NCBI GenBank assembly: GCA_947472795.1
Contig: CANJBL010000003.1
Location: forward strand, 62,001-126,000
Direction: 5' to 3'
DNA: 64,000 bases
Origin: Fidelibacterota bacterium
GTDB lineage: Bacteria; Pseudomonadota; Alphaproteobacteria; Rhodospirillales; Rhodospirillaceae
Program-made: the position numbers and the translations under genes
Notes under the pieces: generated by a model
What the model was told of the DNA's origin: nothing
Database searches by the model: none
The model's input: the letters and a program-made list of their open reading frames with translations, nothing else
Part shown: positions 9,514-17,556 of the stretch, piece after piece
Layout: the number at the start of each line of letters is the position of its first letter
Position numbering within the stretch: position 1 is the stretch's first letter

Positions 9514-10597
9514 AGAAACGATCAGGACTTTTGCGCGAAGCCTGGGCTTCGATGTGGTGCGATTCACCAAAGCCGAAACCCGCGATGAAACGCGAACCCA
9601 TTTCGCCGACTTTCTCGCGCAAGGTCTGCACGGCGATATGGCTTGGATGCAGAACAACGCCGACCGGCGCGCCGACCCCAAGGTGCTGTGGCCCGACGTG
9701 AAAAGCGTCATCATGGTGGGCCTCAATTACGGCCCCGATCACGATCCGCGCGAAACACTGGAAAAGAGCGACTTGGCCTCGGTCAGTGTCTATGCCCGCA
9801 ATCGCGACTACCATGACGTGCTGAAAAAGCGCCTGAAGCAACTCGCAATCTGGCTTTCAAAATCGGCGGATGTGAAAATATTTGTCGATACCGCGCCGGT
9901 GCTGGAAAAGCCTTTGGCGCAACAGGCGGGCATCGGCTGGCAAGGCAAACACACGAATCTTGTTTCACGCGATTTCGGGTCGTGGTTGTTTCTGGGCGAA
10001 GTCTTCACGACGCTGGAGATCGCGCCGGACGAGGCCGAGAGCGACCATTGCGGGGCTTGCCGCGCTTGCCTCGATATCTGTCCGACGAAGGCTTTCACCG
10101 GTCCTTACAAACTGGATGCGCGCCGCTGTATTTCGTACCTGACCATCGAGCATAAGGGCGCCATACCGCGCGAGCTGCGTCCGCTCATGGGCAACCGCAT
10201 CTATGGCTGCGACGATTGCCTGGCCGTCTGTCCGTGGAACAAATTCGCGCACGCCACGACGGAAGCGGATTTCCATGCGCGCGCGACCTTGGCCGTGCCG
10301 AAACTCGATGATTTCGTAACGCTGGATGACGCAGCTTTCCGCGCCCTGTTTTCCGGTTCGCCGGTGAAACGGATTGGACGGGTTCGCTTCATCCGCAATG
10401 TGCTGATTGCCATTGGCAACAGCGCCAACGCGGCATTCCTGCCGCGTGTGAGAGAGCTGTTGAAGGATGAAGCGCCGCTGGTGCGCGGCGCGGCCGTTTG
10501 GGCCTTGCGGCGTCTCGCACCAAAAGATGCGGACACGCTACGGGACGATGCTTTGCGCGATGAAAAGGACGAAACTGTGCGGAGTGAATGGACGTAA
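9494..10597 (+). CDS. queG: Epoxyqueuosine reductase
   Basis: QueG reduces epoxyqueuosine to queuosine in tRNA using cobalamin and two [4Fe-4S] clusters. Visible: an N-terminal cobalamin-binding half ([30 protein letters not shown]), the cluster motifs [16 protein letters not shown] and [15 protein letters not shown], and a C-terminal region of about 90 residues with HEAT-like helices. Several in-frame ATGs compete (9479, 9494, 9500); 9494 has GGAG about 15 bases upstream and gives an N-terminus of family length. It overlaps the end of tgt, consistent with one queA-tgt-queG transcript. Confidence 0.95.
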   Translation: MAMTPDKETIRTFARSLGFDVVRFTKAETRDETRTHFADFLAQGLHGDMAWMQNNADRRADPKVLWPDVKSVIMVGLNYGPDHDPRETLEKSDLASVSVYARNRDYHDVLKKRLKQLAIWLSKSADVKIFVDTAPVLEKPLAQQAGIGWQGKHTNLVSRDFGSWLFLGEVFTTLEIAPDEAESDHCGACRACLDICPTKAFTGPYKLDARRCISYLTIEHKGAIPRELRPLMGNRIYGCDDCLAVCPWNKFAHATTEADFHARATLAVPKLDDFVTLDDAAFRALFSGSPVKRIGRVRFIRNVLIAIGNSANAAFLPRVRELLKDEAPLVRGAAVWALRRLAPKDADTLRDDALRDEKDETVRSEWT

Positions 10598-10607
10598 GCC
10601 GCGCCTT

Positions 10608-10640
10608 AAAAAAGGACGGCCGGAACTTCCTGTTCCGGCC
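10608..10640 (-). terminator. Rho-independent terminator for the XRE regulator gene
   Basis: A perfect 9-bp stem (GGCCGGAAC at 10618-10626, GTTCCGGCC at 10632-10640) with a 5-base loop. On the minus strand it is followed by GTCC and six T residues (A run 10608-10613). It lies downstream of the minus-strand regulator that ends at 10694. Confidence 0.8.
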
Positions 10641-10693
10641 ACCCGCCCGTCCCCCAATCCTGACGAGTTCGATCAAACGCGAAGCTGTGTCGC

Positions 10694-11083
10694 TTACTGT
10701 TGGACAGCGAGCGCGCGGGCCAGCTGGCTCAGGGCTTCCTGATGCTTCTGGTTGCCGATGCTGGCGAAGTTGCGCGCCAGCTCCAAGCACATGCGCTGGC
10801 GCGGGTTCATCGACTCTTCTTCGCTGACCTCGAGGCCTTCGAAGAAATACGTGATTGCTACATTAAGCACGCGCGCGATTTCGTACAGGCGCCCGGCCGA
10901 GATGCGGTTGATGCCGCGTTCGTATTTATGAGCCTGCTGATAGGTGACGCCGATCATGTCGGCCATTTGCTGCTGGCTTAAGCCCAGCATGATGCGGCGT
11001 TCGCGGATGCGCGTGCCCACATGCCGGTCAACAGAGTTCGCCCGATTCGCGGGCATTGGTTTGGCCGTTGTGCCGCCGTCCAT
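10694..11083 (-). CDS. XRE/Cro-C1 family transcriptional regulator
   Basis: 129 residues from ATG 11083, with GGGGGA about 6 bases upstream; an in-frame TTG lies further up at 11098. Residues about 22-85 form a helix-turn-helix of the Cro/CI type (IRERRIMLGLSQQQMADMIG, then TYQQAHKYERGINRISAGRL). The C-terminal 40 residues, predicted helical and containing MNPRQRMCLELARNF, resemble a dimerisation region common in alphaproteobacterial XRE regulators. The upstream gap contains two perfect palindromes that could be its own operators. Targets cannot be inferred. Confidence 0.88.
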   Translation of the reverse strand: MDGGTTAKPMPANRANSVDRHVGTRIRERRIMLGLSQQQMADMIGVTYQQAHKYERGINRISAGRLYEIARVLNVAITYFFEGLEVSEEESMNPRQRMCLELARNFASIGNQKHQEALSQLARALAVQQ

Positions 11084-11243
11084 GATGGTATCCCCCAACC
11101 TGAAGTTAAGATCCGACGTTCGGATCTGTGAGCGTCGGCCACCGGGCTTAAGAGGCCTGTTGGCCGTGCTCCATACTTCGGATTGTAAGAAAGCACCGGT
11201 TTGAACACCCGGAGTTTCTTGTAAAAAATTGTTATTTCACGTT

Positions 11244-11279
11244 ATGGGTTTGTTAAAAGCGCGCTTTTAACAAACCCAT
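11244..11279. repeat. Perfect 36-bp palindrome
   Basis: Two 18-base arms (11244-11261 and 11262-11279) are exact reverse complements with no loop; the core is TTAAAAGCGCGCTTTTAA. It lies in the 362-bp gap (11084-11445) between the XRE regulator and phaR, about 160 bp upstream of the regulator start. No T-run follows on either strand, so a DNA-binding site or cruciform/RNA hairpin fits better than a simple terminator. Confidence 0.85.
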
Positions 11280-11394
11280 CGTTTGGAGGGAGACATGGGC
11301 CCGTTAAATTCAACCCGGGGCTCATTTTTTGGCCAAAGGCCTTTTGTGAAGAGGTTTTACCGATAGAGAGCCACAGGTTGGAAGGACACAGTCG

Positions 11395-11415
11395 TAGGTT
11401 AAAATTTTTAACCTA
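11395..11415. repeat. Perfect 21-bp palindrome near phaR 3' end
   Basis: TAGGTTAAAA and TTTTAACCTA flank a single central T. It lies 31 bases beyond the phaR stop codon. The AT-rich core resembles that of the 36-bp palindrome in the same gap. It could be an operator or the stem of a transcript end, though no clear T-run follows. Confidence 0.75.
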
Positions 11416-11445
11416 AGGTCGAAAGTCCCTATGAACGCCAGGGTC

Positions 11446-12051
11446 TCAAGTGCGATCTTTGGCGAGCTTTTCCAGCTGAGCCTGCATGGCATTGAGCTGG
11501 GACTTCAGCGCATCAATGTCCTCGCTTTTCTCCGGCGCGGGCGCTGCCGCGCCCGGAGCGGTGGCCCCGCCGCTGCGGTTCACACCGGCGAATGGATTCC
11601 ACATCTTCATGGCCTGCTCGAAGAGGGCCATGTTCTGTTTGCCCATCTGCTCCAGCTGTTGCATGGGCATGAGGCCCTTGAACGTATCCCCCAGCACGCC
11701 GCGCATATGTTCTTCGTTCTGGTGGAAGGCTTCCATGCTGTGCTCGAGATAGCGCGGCACCAGGCCACCCAGGGAGTCGCCATAGAAACCGATGACTTGG
11801 CGCAAAAACTTGATGGGCAACAGGTTCTGGCCCTTGCCCTCCTGTTCGACAATGATCTGCGTAAGCACGCTGCGGGTGATGTCTTCGCCGGTCTTGGCGT
11901 CGGTGACGACAAAGTCGGCGCCTTCCTTAACCATTTCAGCAAGATGGTCGAGGGTCACGTAACTGGACGTGGAGGTGTTGTAGAGCCGCCGATTGGCGTA
12001 CTTCTTGATGGTAATTACAGCAGATTTGCCGGCGTTATCCTGCTCGGTCAT
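11446..12051 (-). CDS. phaR: Polyhydroxyalkanoate synthesis repressor PhaR
   Basis: A 201-residue cytosolic DNA- and polymer-binding repressor of phasin and PHB genes. The N-terminal PHB accumulation DNA-binding domain is nearly canonical (VITIKKYANRRLYNT, SYVTLDHLAEMV, DITRSVLTQII). It is followed by the second PHB domain (LLPIKFLRQVIGFYGDSLGGLVPRYLE) and a Gln/Met-rich helical part, then an Ala/Pro linker and a C-terminal coiled coil (IDALKSQLNAMQAQLEKLA). ATG 12051 has GGAGGGG upstream. It is divergent from the phaE-like/phaC genes, with a TGC-N3-GCA palindrome in the shared region, as expected for an autoregulated phaR. Confidence 0.96.
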   Translation of the reverse strand: MTEQDNAGKSAVITIKKYANRRLYNTSTSSYVTLDHLAEMVKEGADFVVTDAKTGEDITRSVLTQIIVEQEGKGQNLLPIKFLRQVIGFYGDSLGGLVPRYLEHSMEAFHQNEEHMRGVLGDTFKGLMPMQQLEQMGKQNMALFEQAMKMWNPFAGVNRSGGATAPGAAAPAPEKSEDIDALKSQLNAMQAQLEKLAKDRT

Positions 12052-12085
12052 GTTTTTGGCACCCCTCCGTCCCTGGTAAGCGTTA

Positions 12086-12100
12086 TTGTGCTATGCACAA
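12086..12100. promoter_or_regulatory. Candidate PhaR operator in divergent phaR/phaC region
   Basis: TTGTGCTATGCACAA is a palindrome with 6-bp arms and a 3-base centre, 35 bases upstream of the phaR start. PhaR proteins are known to bind TGC/GCA-type dyads. The match in type and place supports an operator; binding is inference. Confidence 0.5.
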
Positions 12101-12208
12101 ACGCGTTCTGTCAAAGCGCCTGTAACAACAATCTGAAGGAATCTTGCGGGCCGGGGATTAGACGCTTCTCATAGAGCCAACCCTCGACCATCGGCGAGAG
12201 TTCCACTT

Positions 12209-12604
12209 ATGGACGAAAAAACCGCGAACCCCGATTACGATGCCACCAGCTACGATGCTTTGGCCAAACGCTACCTGGACCTCTGGCAGGAACAGGTCGC
12301 CAAGATTGCCAAGGACCCGGCGCAGCTTTCCAACGCCACGGCAGCCTGGTCGCAGATGGCCGCCTCCATGATGCAGAATGCAGCCACCGTTGCGAAAACA
12401 GCCCATGACCCTCATGCCGCCGCTTCCTCTTCGTCCCGGTCCCAGACCTCTGCCGCTGCACATGGCGATGGAGGGGTGGATCCTGCAAAGCTCCTTGGCC
12501 GGATTGCTGAGCTCGAACGCCGCGTGGCCGCTCTCGAAGCTGCCGCTGCCGGAGCCGTTCGCAAACCTGCTGCAGCAAAGCGGACTGCAAAGCCCAAGTC
12601 TTGA
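12209..12604 (+). CDS. PhaE/PhaM-like small PHA granule protein
   Basis: 131 residues from ATG 12209. The N-terminus is helical with the aromatic stretch KRYLDLWQEQVAKIAKDP, reminiscent of PHA synthase subunits and phasin-like proteins. A low-complexity Ala/Ser linker follows, then a short coiled coil (RIAELERRVAALEAAAAG) and a basic Lys/Ala-rich tail, the plan of PhaE and PhaM C-termini. It is divergent from phaR. Its last 191 bases are overlapped in another frame by the phaC start region. Assignment as a synthase partner is inference from layout and position; I would otherwise call it hypothetical. Confidence 0.6.
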   Translation: MDEKTANPDYDATSYDALAKRYLDLWQEQVAKIAKDPAQLSNATAAWSQMAASMMQNAATVAKTAHDPHAAASSSSRSQTSAAAHGDGGVDPAKLLGRIAELERRVAALEAAAAGAVRKPAAAKRTAKPKS

Positions 12605-13685
12605 TGCGCTCGGCGTCGCACGCGATGCGCTGACGAGCGCACCCTTCATCAATGCACCTTTTGTCGATGCTTTGGCACGCGAATCCACCCAGCGCATGGA
12701 AGCCTTCGTGCGCGGAGTAAAGACCTACCAGGCGCACACGTTCACGCGCGCGCTCAAAGAACCGCCAACGGTGTGGCGTCGCGGTGTGGCAACCTTGCGT
12801 GCGTACGGAGAAACAGGTGCTCCGGTCCTTTACGTGCCGTCGCTCATCAACCGCGCTTACATCCTCGATCTTGCCGAAGACCGCAGTCTGTTGCGTGCCA
12901 CGGCAAAGGCCGGGTTTCATGGCTTTCTGCTGGATTGGGGCGATCCTGGTCCGGCGGAGAAGTGCTTTACCGTGGAAGACTATATCGACGGCGTGCTGAT
13001 CCCCGCGCTGGAAGAGGTGAAGGCGCGCACGGGAAAGCCAGCGCACCTTGTCGGCTATTGCCTTGGCGGAACGCTGGCCGTGGCACCCGCCGTGCTGCGG
13101 CCCGATCTGGTGGCGTCACTGGTGCTGCTGGCCGCACCTTGGGATTTCCATGAGGGCACAGACGCGAGCCGCGTTCTGCTCACGTGGTCGCAGCCCATGA
13201 TCGAGATGATGCTGAAGGCGCAAGGTGTCGCGCCCATCGATCTGCTGCAGTCGTTTTTTGCGTCGCTCGATCCGACGCTGGTGGGACGCAAGTTCCGCAC
13301 CTTCGCAGCCCTTGACCCAGCGTCTGATCAGGCGCGCCGTTTTGTGGAACTGGAAGACTGGCTCAATGACGGGATTCCGTTGGCCGGTCCGGTGGCGGAG
13401 GAGGTGCTGTTCCGCTGGTATGGCGAGAACGATCCGCTGCAGGGACGCTGGCGCGTGAACGATGTGGTGATTGATCCGGCGCGCGTTGCCTGTCCCACAC
13501 TGGCGTTCATTCCATCCCAGGACCGCATTGTGCCGCCGGAGTCCGCGCGGCGGCTGGCCCAGGGCATCAAAGGCGCGGAAGCCCGGCAGGTGGACCTTGG
13601 GCATATCGGCATGATTGCCGGCGGCAGCGCCCCCAAACGGGTTTATGCCCCCCTGTTGGAATGGCTCAAAACCTCAATATCTTGA
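12414..13685 (+). CDS. phaC: Short poly(3-hydroxyalkanoate) synthase-like alpha/beta hydrolase
   Basis: PhaC polymerises 3-hydroxyacyl-CoA. The alpha/beta-hydrolase core carries the synthase lipase-like box GYCLGGT with Cys216, plus FLLDWGDPG, the acidic residue in SQDRIVPP (Asp370) and His397 in GHIGMIAG, numbered from ATG 12414. At about 423 residues it lacks the long N-terminal domain of class I synthases and looks closer to class III/IV, which work with a partner subunit. The start is uncertain: in-frame ATGs exist at 12378, 12405, 12414, 12462 and 12468. I prefer 12414 because it keeps a GPRPLPLH stretch that I associate with related proteins. All options overlap the upstream gene. Confidence 0.82.
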   Translation: MPPLPLRPGPRPLPLHMAMEGWILQSSLAGLLSSNAAWPLSKLPLPEPFANLLQQSGLQSPSLDALGVARDALTSAPFINAPFVDALARESTQRMEAFVRGVKTYQAHTFTRALKEPPTVWRRGVATLRAYGETGAPVLYVPSLINRAYILDLAEDRSLLRATAKAGFHGFLLDWGDPGPAEKCFTVEDYIDGVLIPALEEVKARTGKPAHLVGYCLGGTLAVAPAVLRPDLVASLVLLAAPWDFHEGTDASRVLLTWSQPMIEMMLKAQGVAPIDLLQSFFASLDPTLVGRKFRTFAALDPASDQARRFVELEDWLNDGIPLAGPVAEEVLFRWYGENDPLQGRWRVNDVVIDPARVACPTLAFIPSQDRIVPPESARRLAQGIKGAEARQVDLGHIGMIAGGSAPKRVYAPLLEWLKTSIS

Positions 13686-13787
13686 GGGCATTGCTGCGAT
13701 GCAACAATCGTTCTTGCCCGGGGTCCGGGCGAGTTCTAAAACCGGGGCACTCATTCCCATCCTGCCTTTCATCCGGAGCATTTGCCC

Positions 13788-14963
13788 ATGTCCGACATCG
13801 TCATCACCTCTGCCACACGCACCGCCATCGGCGCCTTTAGCGGCTCCTTGAGCGCGCTGACCGCCGCCGAGCTGGGCCAGATCGTGATCGCCGAAGCGCT
13901 GAAGCGCGCGAACATCGCGCCGGGCGATGTGTCGGAAGTGGTGATGGGTCAGGTGCTGACGGCCGCCGCCGGCCAGAACCCCGCGCGTCAGGCTTCCATG
14001 AAAGCCGGTGTGCCGAAAGAAGTGCCGGCCATGACGATCAATCAGGTCTGCGGCTCGGGCTTGAAGGCCGTGGCGCTCGCGGCCATGAGCATCAAAGCCG
14101 GCGACAGCGCTATTGTGGTGGCGGGTGGTCAGGAAAACATGAGCCTTTCGCCGCACGCCATGCTTTTGCGCACCGGCGTGAAGATGGGCGACGCCAATTT
14201 CATCGACACCATGATCCGCGACGGTCTGTGGGATGCCTTCAACGGCTATCACATGGGCACGACGGCCGAGAACATCGCGCAGAAATGGCAGCTGACGCGC
14301 AGCCTCCAGGATGAATTCTCCGCTGCTTCACAACAGAAAGCCGAAGCGGCCATCAAAGCCGGCAAGTTCAAGGACGAGATCGTGCCGGTGATGATCACCG
14401 TGAAGAAAGAACAGAAGAGCTTCGACACGGACGAGTACCCGCGCGCGGGCACAACGGCTGACTCGCTGGCGAAATTGAAGCCGGCCTTCTCCAAGGACGG
14501 CACGGTGACGGCGGGCAATGCGTCGGGCATTAACGATGGTGCTGCGGCTCTGACGGTGATGTCCGCTGATGAAGCCAAGAAGCGCGGCCTGAAGCCACTG
14601 GCGCGCATCGCCTCGTGGGCGCAGGCTGGTGTTGATCCCGCCATCATGGGCACAGGTCCCATTCCGGCCTCGCAGCTTGCGCTCAAGAAAGCGGGCTGGA
14701 GTGTCGCCGACCTCGACCTCATCGAAGCCAATGAAGCTTTCGCCGCGCAGTCCTTGGCCGTATGCAACGACCTGGGCTTCGATCCGAAGAAGGTCAACGT
14801 CAACGGCGGTGCTATCGCGCTGGGTCATCCCATCGGCGCTTCCGGTGCGCGCGTGCTTGTGACGCTGCTGCATGAGCTGCAGAAGAGCGGCGGCAAAAAA
14901 GGCCTCGCCACGCTGTGCATCGGCGGCGGGATGGGCATCGCCATGTGTGTCGAGCGGGTCTAA
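13788..14963 (+). CDS. phaA: Acetyl-CoA C-acetyltransferase (beta-ketothiolase)
   Basis: 391 residues; joins two acetyl-CoA into acetoacetyl-CoA, the first step of PHB synthesis. Thiolase landmarks are complete: the acyl-accepting Cys in [40 protein letters not shown] and the C-terminal [15 protein letters not shown] with the second active Cys. The ATG at 13788 has GGAG ten bases upstream; a TTG two codons earlier is less likely. It sits about 100 bases after phaC on the same strand and should supply precursors for PhaB and PhaC. Confidence 0.96.
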   Translation: MSDIVITSATRTAIGAFSGSLSALTAAELGQIVIAEALKRANIAPGDVSEVVMGQVLTAAAGQNPARQASMKAGVPKEVPAMTINQVCGSGLKAVALAAMSIKAGDSAIVVAGGQENMSLSPHAMLLRTGVKMGDANFIDTMIRDGLWDAFNGYHMGTTAENIAQKWQLTRSLQDEFSAASQQKAEAAIKAGKFKDEIVPVMITVKKEQKSFDTDEYPRAGTTADSLAKLKPAFSKDGTVTAGNASGINDGAAALTVMSADEAKKRGLKPLARIASWAQAGVDPAIMGTGPIPASQLALKKAGWSVADLDLIEANEAFAAQSLAVCNDLGFDPKKVNVNGGAIALGHPIGASGARVLVTLLHELQKSGGKKGLATLCIGGGMGIAMCVERV

Positions 14964-15039
14964 CGCTCGATACACATAAGCGGCGAACAGCGTGAGCCGC
15001 AAAACTAAGCGCGTGTGGAGCGCGCCTAGCTGATAAGAA

Positions 15040-16395
15040 TCACGCGTCGACGTAGCGCGCACTCAGGCGCCAGAAGCGCGCGTTCAGCACAATCGCGGCC
15101 ACTAAGAGACTCAAGGCCAAGCCCCACCACACGCCCGTGGCGCCCCAGCCCATGGGGAATCCCAAAAGCCATGCCACTGGAAAGCCCACGGCCCAATAAC
15201 TTAAGCCAGCCAGCATGGCTGGGACGCGCGTGTCTTTCAGGCCGCGCAAGGCACCAGCGGCAATGGTCTGTGCGCCATCGAATATTTGAAAGAAGGCGCA
15301 GATGGCGAGCAGGTTGACGATAAGCGCGATGACATCGGCATCGCCGGCCCTGCTTGCATCGAGATTGAACAGCGAGGCTATGGCACGGGGTGCTGCCAGC
15401 ATCACCGAGGCTGCTACGGCCATGAAACTTAGGCCGAGCACAAAGGCCGCCGCCGCCGCGCGGCGTGCGCCGCGCGGATCGCCTGCGCCCATGTGATAAC
15501 CGACACGGGCATTGGCGGCCTGCGCCATGCCCAGCGGCACCATGAAGGTGACCGAGGCCACGTTGAGCGCCACCTGATGGGCGGCAAGCGCGGTTGCGCC
15601 GAGCAGGCTCATCATTAAGCCGCCAACGAGGAAGAGAACGATCTCGACACCCATGGTGACGGCGATGGGCCATCCCAAAGCGATAAGCTCTTTCATCACG
15701 TCCCATTGCACGGGCGCGTTTGTGCCCGCGGGCTTGGTGCGGCGAATGGTTATGCCGATGGTTATGGCGCTGCCCCACAGCGCGATGAGGGTGGCCGTGC
15801 AAGAGCCGAGATAGCCCATGTTGGGCAGACCGAAGCGCCCATGCATGAGGCCATAGTTCAGGATTGCATTCCCGGCGAGCGCCACGAGGGCGACCATGAG
15901 CACGACGCGCGGGCGGCCCATGGCCACGAGATACGAACGCTGAGCGCCCAACCACATGAAGGCAGGCGAGGCGAACAGCAGAATCTGCACATAGCGCGCG
16001 ATGTCGTGGGCGAGGTGCGCGTCTTCGCCGAGAGCGACGAGCAGGTCCTCGATATTCCACATGATCAGCATGAGAGGAAGTGCGCCGAGGGTCGCGAGCG
16101 TCAGCCCCGCCTTGAGCAAAGGCGCGATCTTCTCCTCGGCCCCGGCGCCGCGTGCATGAGCGACGAGGATGCCCACGCTTAGGACCAAGCCTTGGAGGAC
16201 CGTCGCCAGGGTGAAGAAGATGTTCGCGCCAAGACCGCCGGCCGCCAGCGCTTCGGGCCCCAGGGCACCCAGCATGACGGTGTCGGTGACGCCCATACCC
16301 ATCTGGGCAAGCTGGGCCAAAACGATGGGAGCCGCGAGCCGGAACGTGGCGCGGAACTCGTGGCGAAGCGTAAAGGGTGAAGTTTGAAGGCTCAT
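15040..16395 (-). CDS. MATE family multidrug/Na+ efflux protein
   Basis: 451 residues with about 12 hydrophobic segments and the NorM-type organisation of two pseudo-symmetric halves. The N-terminal half has RLAAPIVLAQLAQMGMGVTDTVMLGALG and the second half repeats the pattern (ELIALGWPIAVTMGVEIVLFLVGGLMMSLLG). Conserved pieces such as VPLGMAQAANARVGYHMGAG and FQIFDGAQTIAAGALRGLKDT are typical of MATE exporters. I place the start at ATG 16395 because homologues begin just before the first repeat; the frame continues upstream to 16653. It interrupts the phaA-phaB order on the opposite strand and is preceded by a possible leader peptide gene (16452-16550). Confidence 0.93.
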   Translation of the reverse strand: MSLQTSPFTLRHEFRATFRLAAPIVLAQLAQMGMGVTDTVMLGALGPEALAAGGLGANIFFTLATVLQGLVLSVGILVAHARGAGAEEKIAPLLKAGLTLATLGALPLMLIMWNIEDLLVALGEDAHLAHDIARYVQILLFASPAFMWLGAQRSYLVAMGRPRVVLMVALVALAGNAILNYGLMHGRFGLPNMGYLGSCTATLIALWGSAITIGITIRRTKPAGTNAPVQWDVMKELIALGWPIAVTMGVEIVLFLVGGLMMSLLGATALAAHQVALNVASVTFMVPLGMAQAANARVGYHMGAGDPRGARRAAAAAFVLGLSFMAVAASVMLAAPRAIASLFNLDASRAGDADVIALIVNLLAICAFFQIFDGAQTIAAGALRGLKDTRVPAMLAGLSYWAVGFPVAWLLGFPMGWGATGVWWGLALSLLVAAIVLNARFWRLSARYVDA

Positions 16396-16451
16396 AGGTC
16401 TGTCTTTCAGAGGGGCCGCTGTGGCGGCCTTCGAGAAAGCAGACCGCGAGA

Positions 16452-16550
16452 TTAGACGAAAAGGATCGGCGTGGGGAACGGCCGGGCCGAGAAGGCGCCG
16501 GGGCGTTCGCCGCCAAGTTTGGGGGCGCGTGCGCATACGGATGTCGTCAT
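16452..16550 (-). CDS. Putative 32-codon leader peptide upstream of the MATE gene
   Basis: ATG 16550 is preceded by AAGGAGGG seven bases away, one of the best Shine-Dalgarno sequences in the window. The peptide is basic at the start and ends in PFPTPILFV; it has no membrane or secretion signature. Its stop lies 56 bases before the MATE start on the same strand, an arrangement seen for translated leaders controlling efflux genes. It might instead be a chance ORF; I see no attenuator hairpin between the two. Confidence 0.4.
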   Translation of the reverse strand: MTTSVCARAPKLGGERPGAFSARPFPTPILFV

Positions 16551-16818
16551 GAACCGGCCCTCCTTTTCTACTGTGGCCTGAAAGCTCTGGTCGTAAGGGT
16601 GGCGGTGGTACTGCCGCGACACGTGCTCTGTCAACGGGGTGTGTTGTACGCAAGATGTAACATTGTGCGTGCGAACGTGAGCACCTGCGGCATAAATGCC
16701 CGGCCCTATTTCAATTTTATCATGCATCATCCGCTTGCTGATGGGGCTTTGCTCTCTATGATGCCAGGAGCCTTCTGCCCAAGGCTGCTTGGCTCAAAAA
16801 ATCAATCAGAGGACGACC
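16551..16818. other. Divergent intergenic region between MATE leader and phaB
   Basis: Contains no convincing gene. It holds a minus-strand TTGACA at 16629-16634 facing the MATE side, the small dyad GGCAT-AA-ATGCC near 16690, and an AT-rich tract near 16710 that stands out from the GC-rich surroundings. It probably carries promoters for both sides, but no complete -35/-10 pair could be fixed. Confidence 0.4.
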
Positions 16819-17544
16819 ATGACAGGACATGTGGCGCTGGTGACGGGTGGGACCCGTGGCATTGGCAAGGCGATTTCCGTGGCGTTGAAGAATGCCGGCT
16901 ACACAGTAGCCGCCAATTACAACGGCAATGACGAAGCGGCGAAAGCCTTCAAGGAAGAGACGGGCATTCCCGCCTACAAATTCGACGTGTCGGATTTCAA
17001 AGCCTGCCAGGCCGCCGTAGCGCAGATCACCAAGGACATTGGTCCCGTGGGCGTGTTGATCAACAACGCGGGCATCACTCGCGACGGCACCATGCACAAG
17101 ATGGACCAGGACCAGTGGCAGGCGGTGATCGACACGAATTTAGGGTCGTGTTTCAACATGTGCCGCGCGGTGATCGACGGCATGCGCGGAAAGAGCTTCG
17201 GGCGCATCGTTAATATTGGATCGATCAACGGCCAGGCCGGTCAGTACGGTCAGGTGAACTACGCTGCCGCCAAGTCGGGCATGCACGGCTTCACCAAGGC
17301 CTTGGCGCAAGAGGGCGCAGGCAAGAACATCACCGTCAACGCCATTGCCCCGGGTTATGTGGATACGGACATGGTGCGCGCCGTGCCGCCGGCGGTGTTG
17401 GAGAAGATCATCGCGCGCATTCCGGTGGGCCGCTTGGGCCACGCCGAGGACATCGCGCGCGGCGTCTTGTTCCTGGTGGCGGATGATGCCGACTTCATCA
17501 CTGGCTCGACGATGTCGATCAACGGCGGGCAACATATGTACTAA
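16819..17544 (+). CDS. phaB: Acetoacetyl-CoA reductase
   Basis: 241 residues, the usual PhaB length; reduces acetoacetyl-CoA to (R)-3-hydroxybutyryl-CoA with NADPH. SDR hallmarks: TGGTRGIG cofactor loop, NNAG, catalytic Ser in VNIGSINGQAGQYG and Tyr-x3-Lys in VNYAAAKSG, followed by NAIAPGYVDTDM; the C-terminus FITGSTMSINGGQHMY is PhaB-like. ATG 16819 is preferred over an upstream in-frame TTG (16789) because GAGGA lies at the right distance. It completes the PHB pathway with phaA and phaC but is separated from them by the opposing MATE gene. Confidence 0.96.
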   Translation: MTGHVALVTGGTRGIGKAISVALKNAGYTVAANYNGNDEAAKAFKEETGIPAYKFDVSDFKACQAAVAQITKDIGPVGVLINNAGITRDGTMHKMDQDQWQAVIDTNLGSCFNMCRAVIDGMRGKSFGRIVNIGSINGQAGQYGQVNYAAAKSGMHGFTKALAQEGAGKNITVNAIAPGYVDTDMVRAVPPAVLEKIIARIPVGRLGHAEDIARGVLFLVADDADFITGSTMSINGGQHMY

Positions 17545-17556
17545 GCGCGTACGCGG

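Noticed and set aside
8338-9726. Long minus-strand frame opposite tgt and queG
   Set aside because: It spans two well-defined genes and gives an Arg/His-rich product without motifs.
13714-13733. GC-rich hairpin after phaC (GCCCGG/CCGGGC) as a terminator
   Set aside because: No T-run follows and phaA begins shortly after on the same strand, so read-through is more likely.
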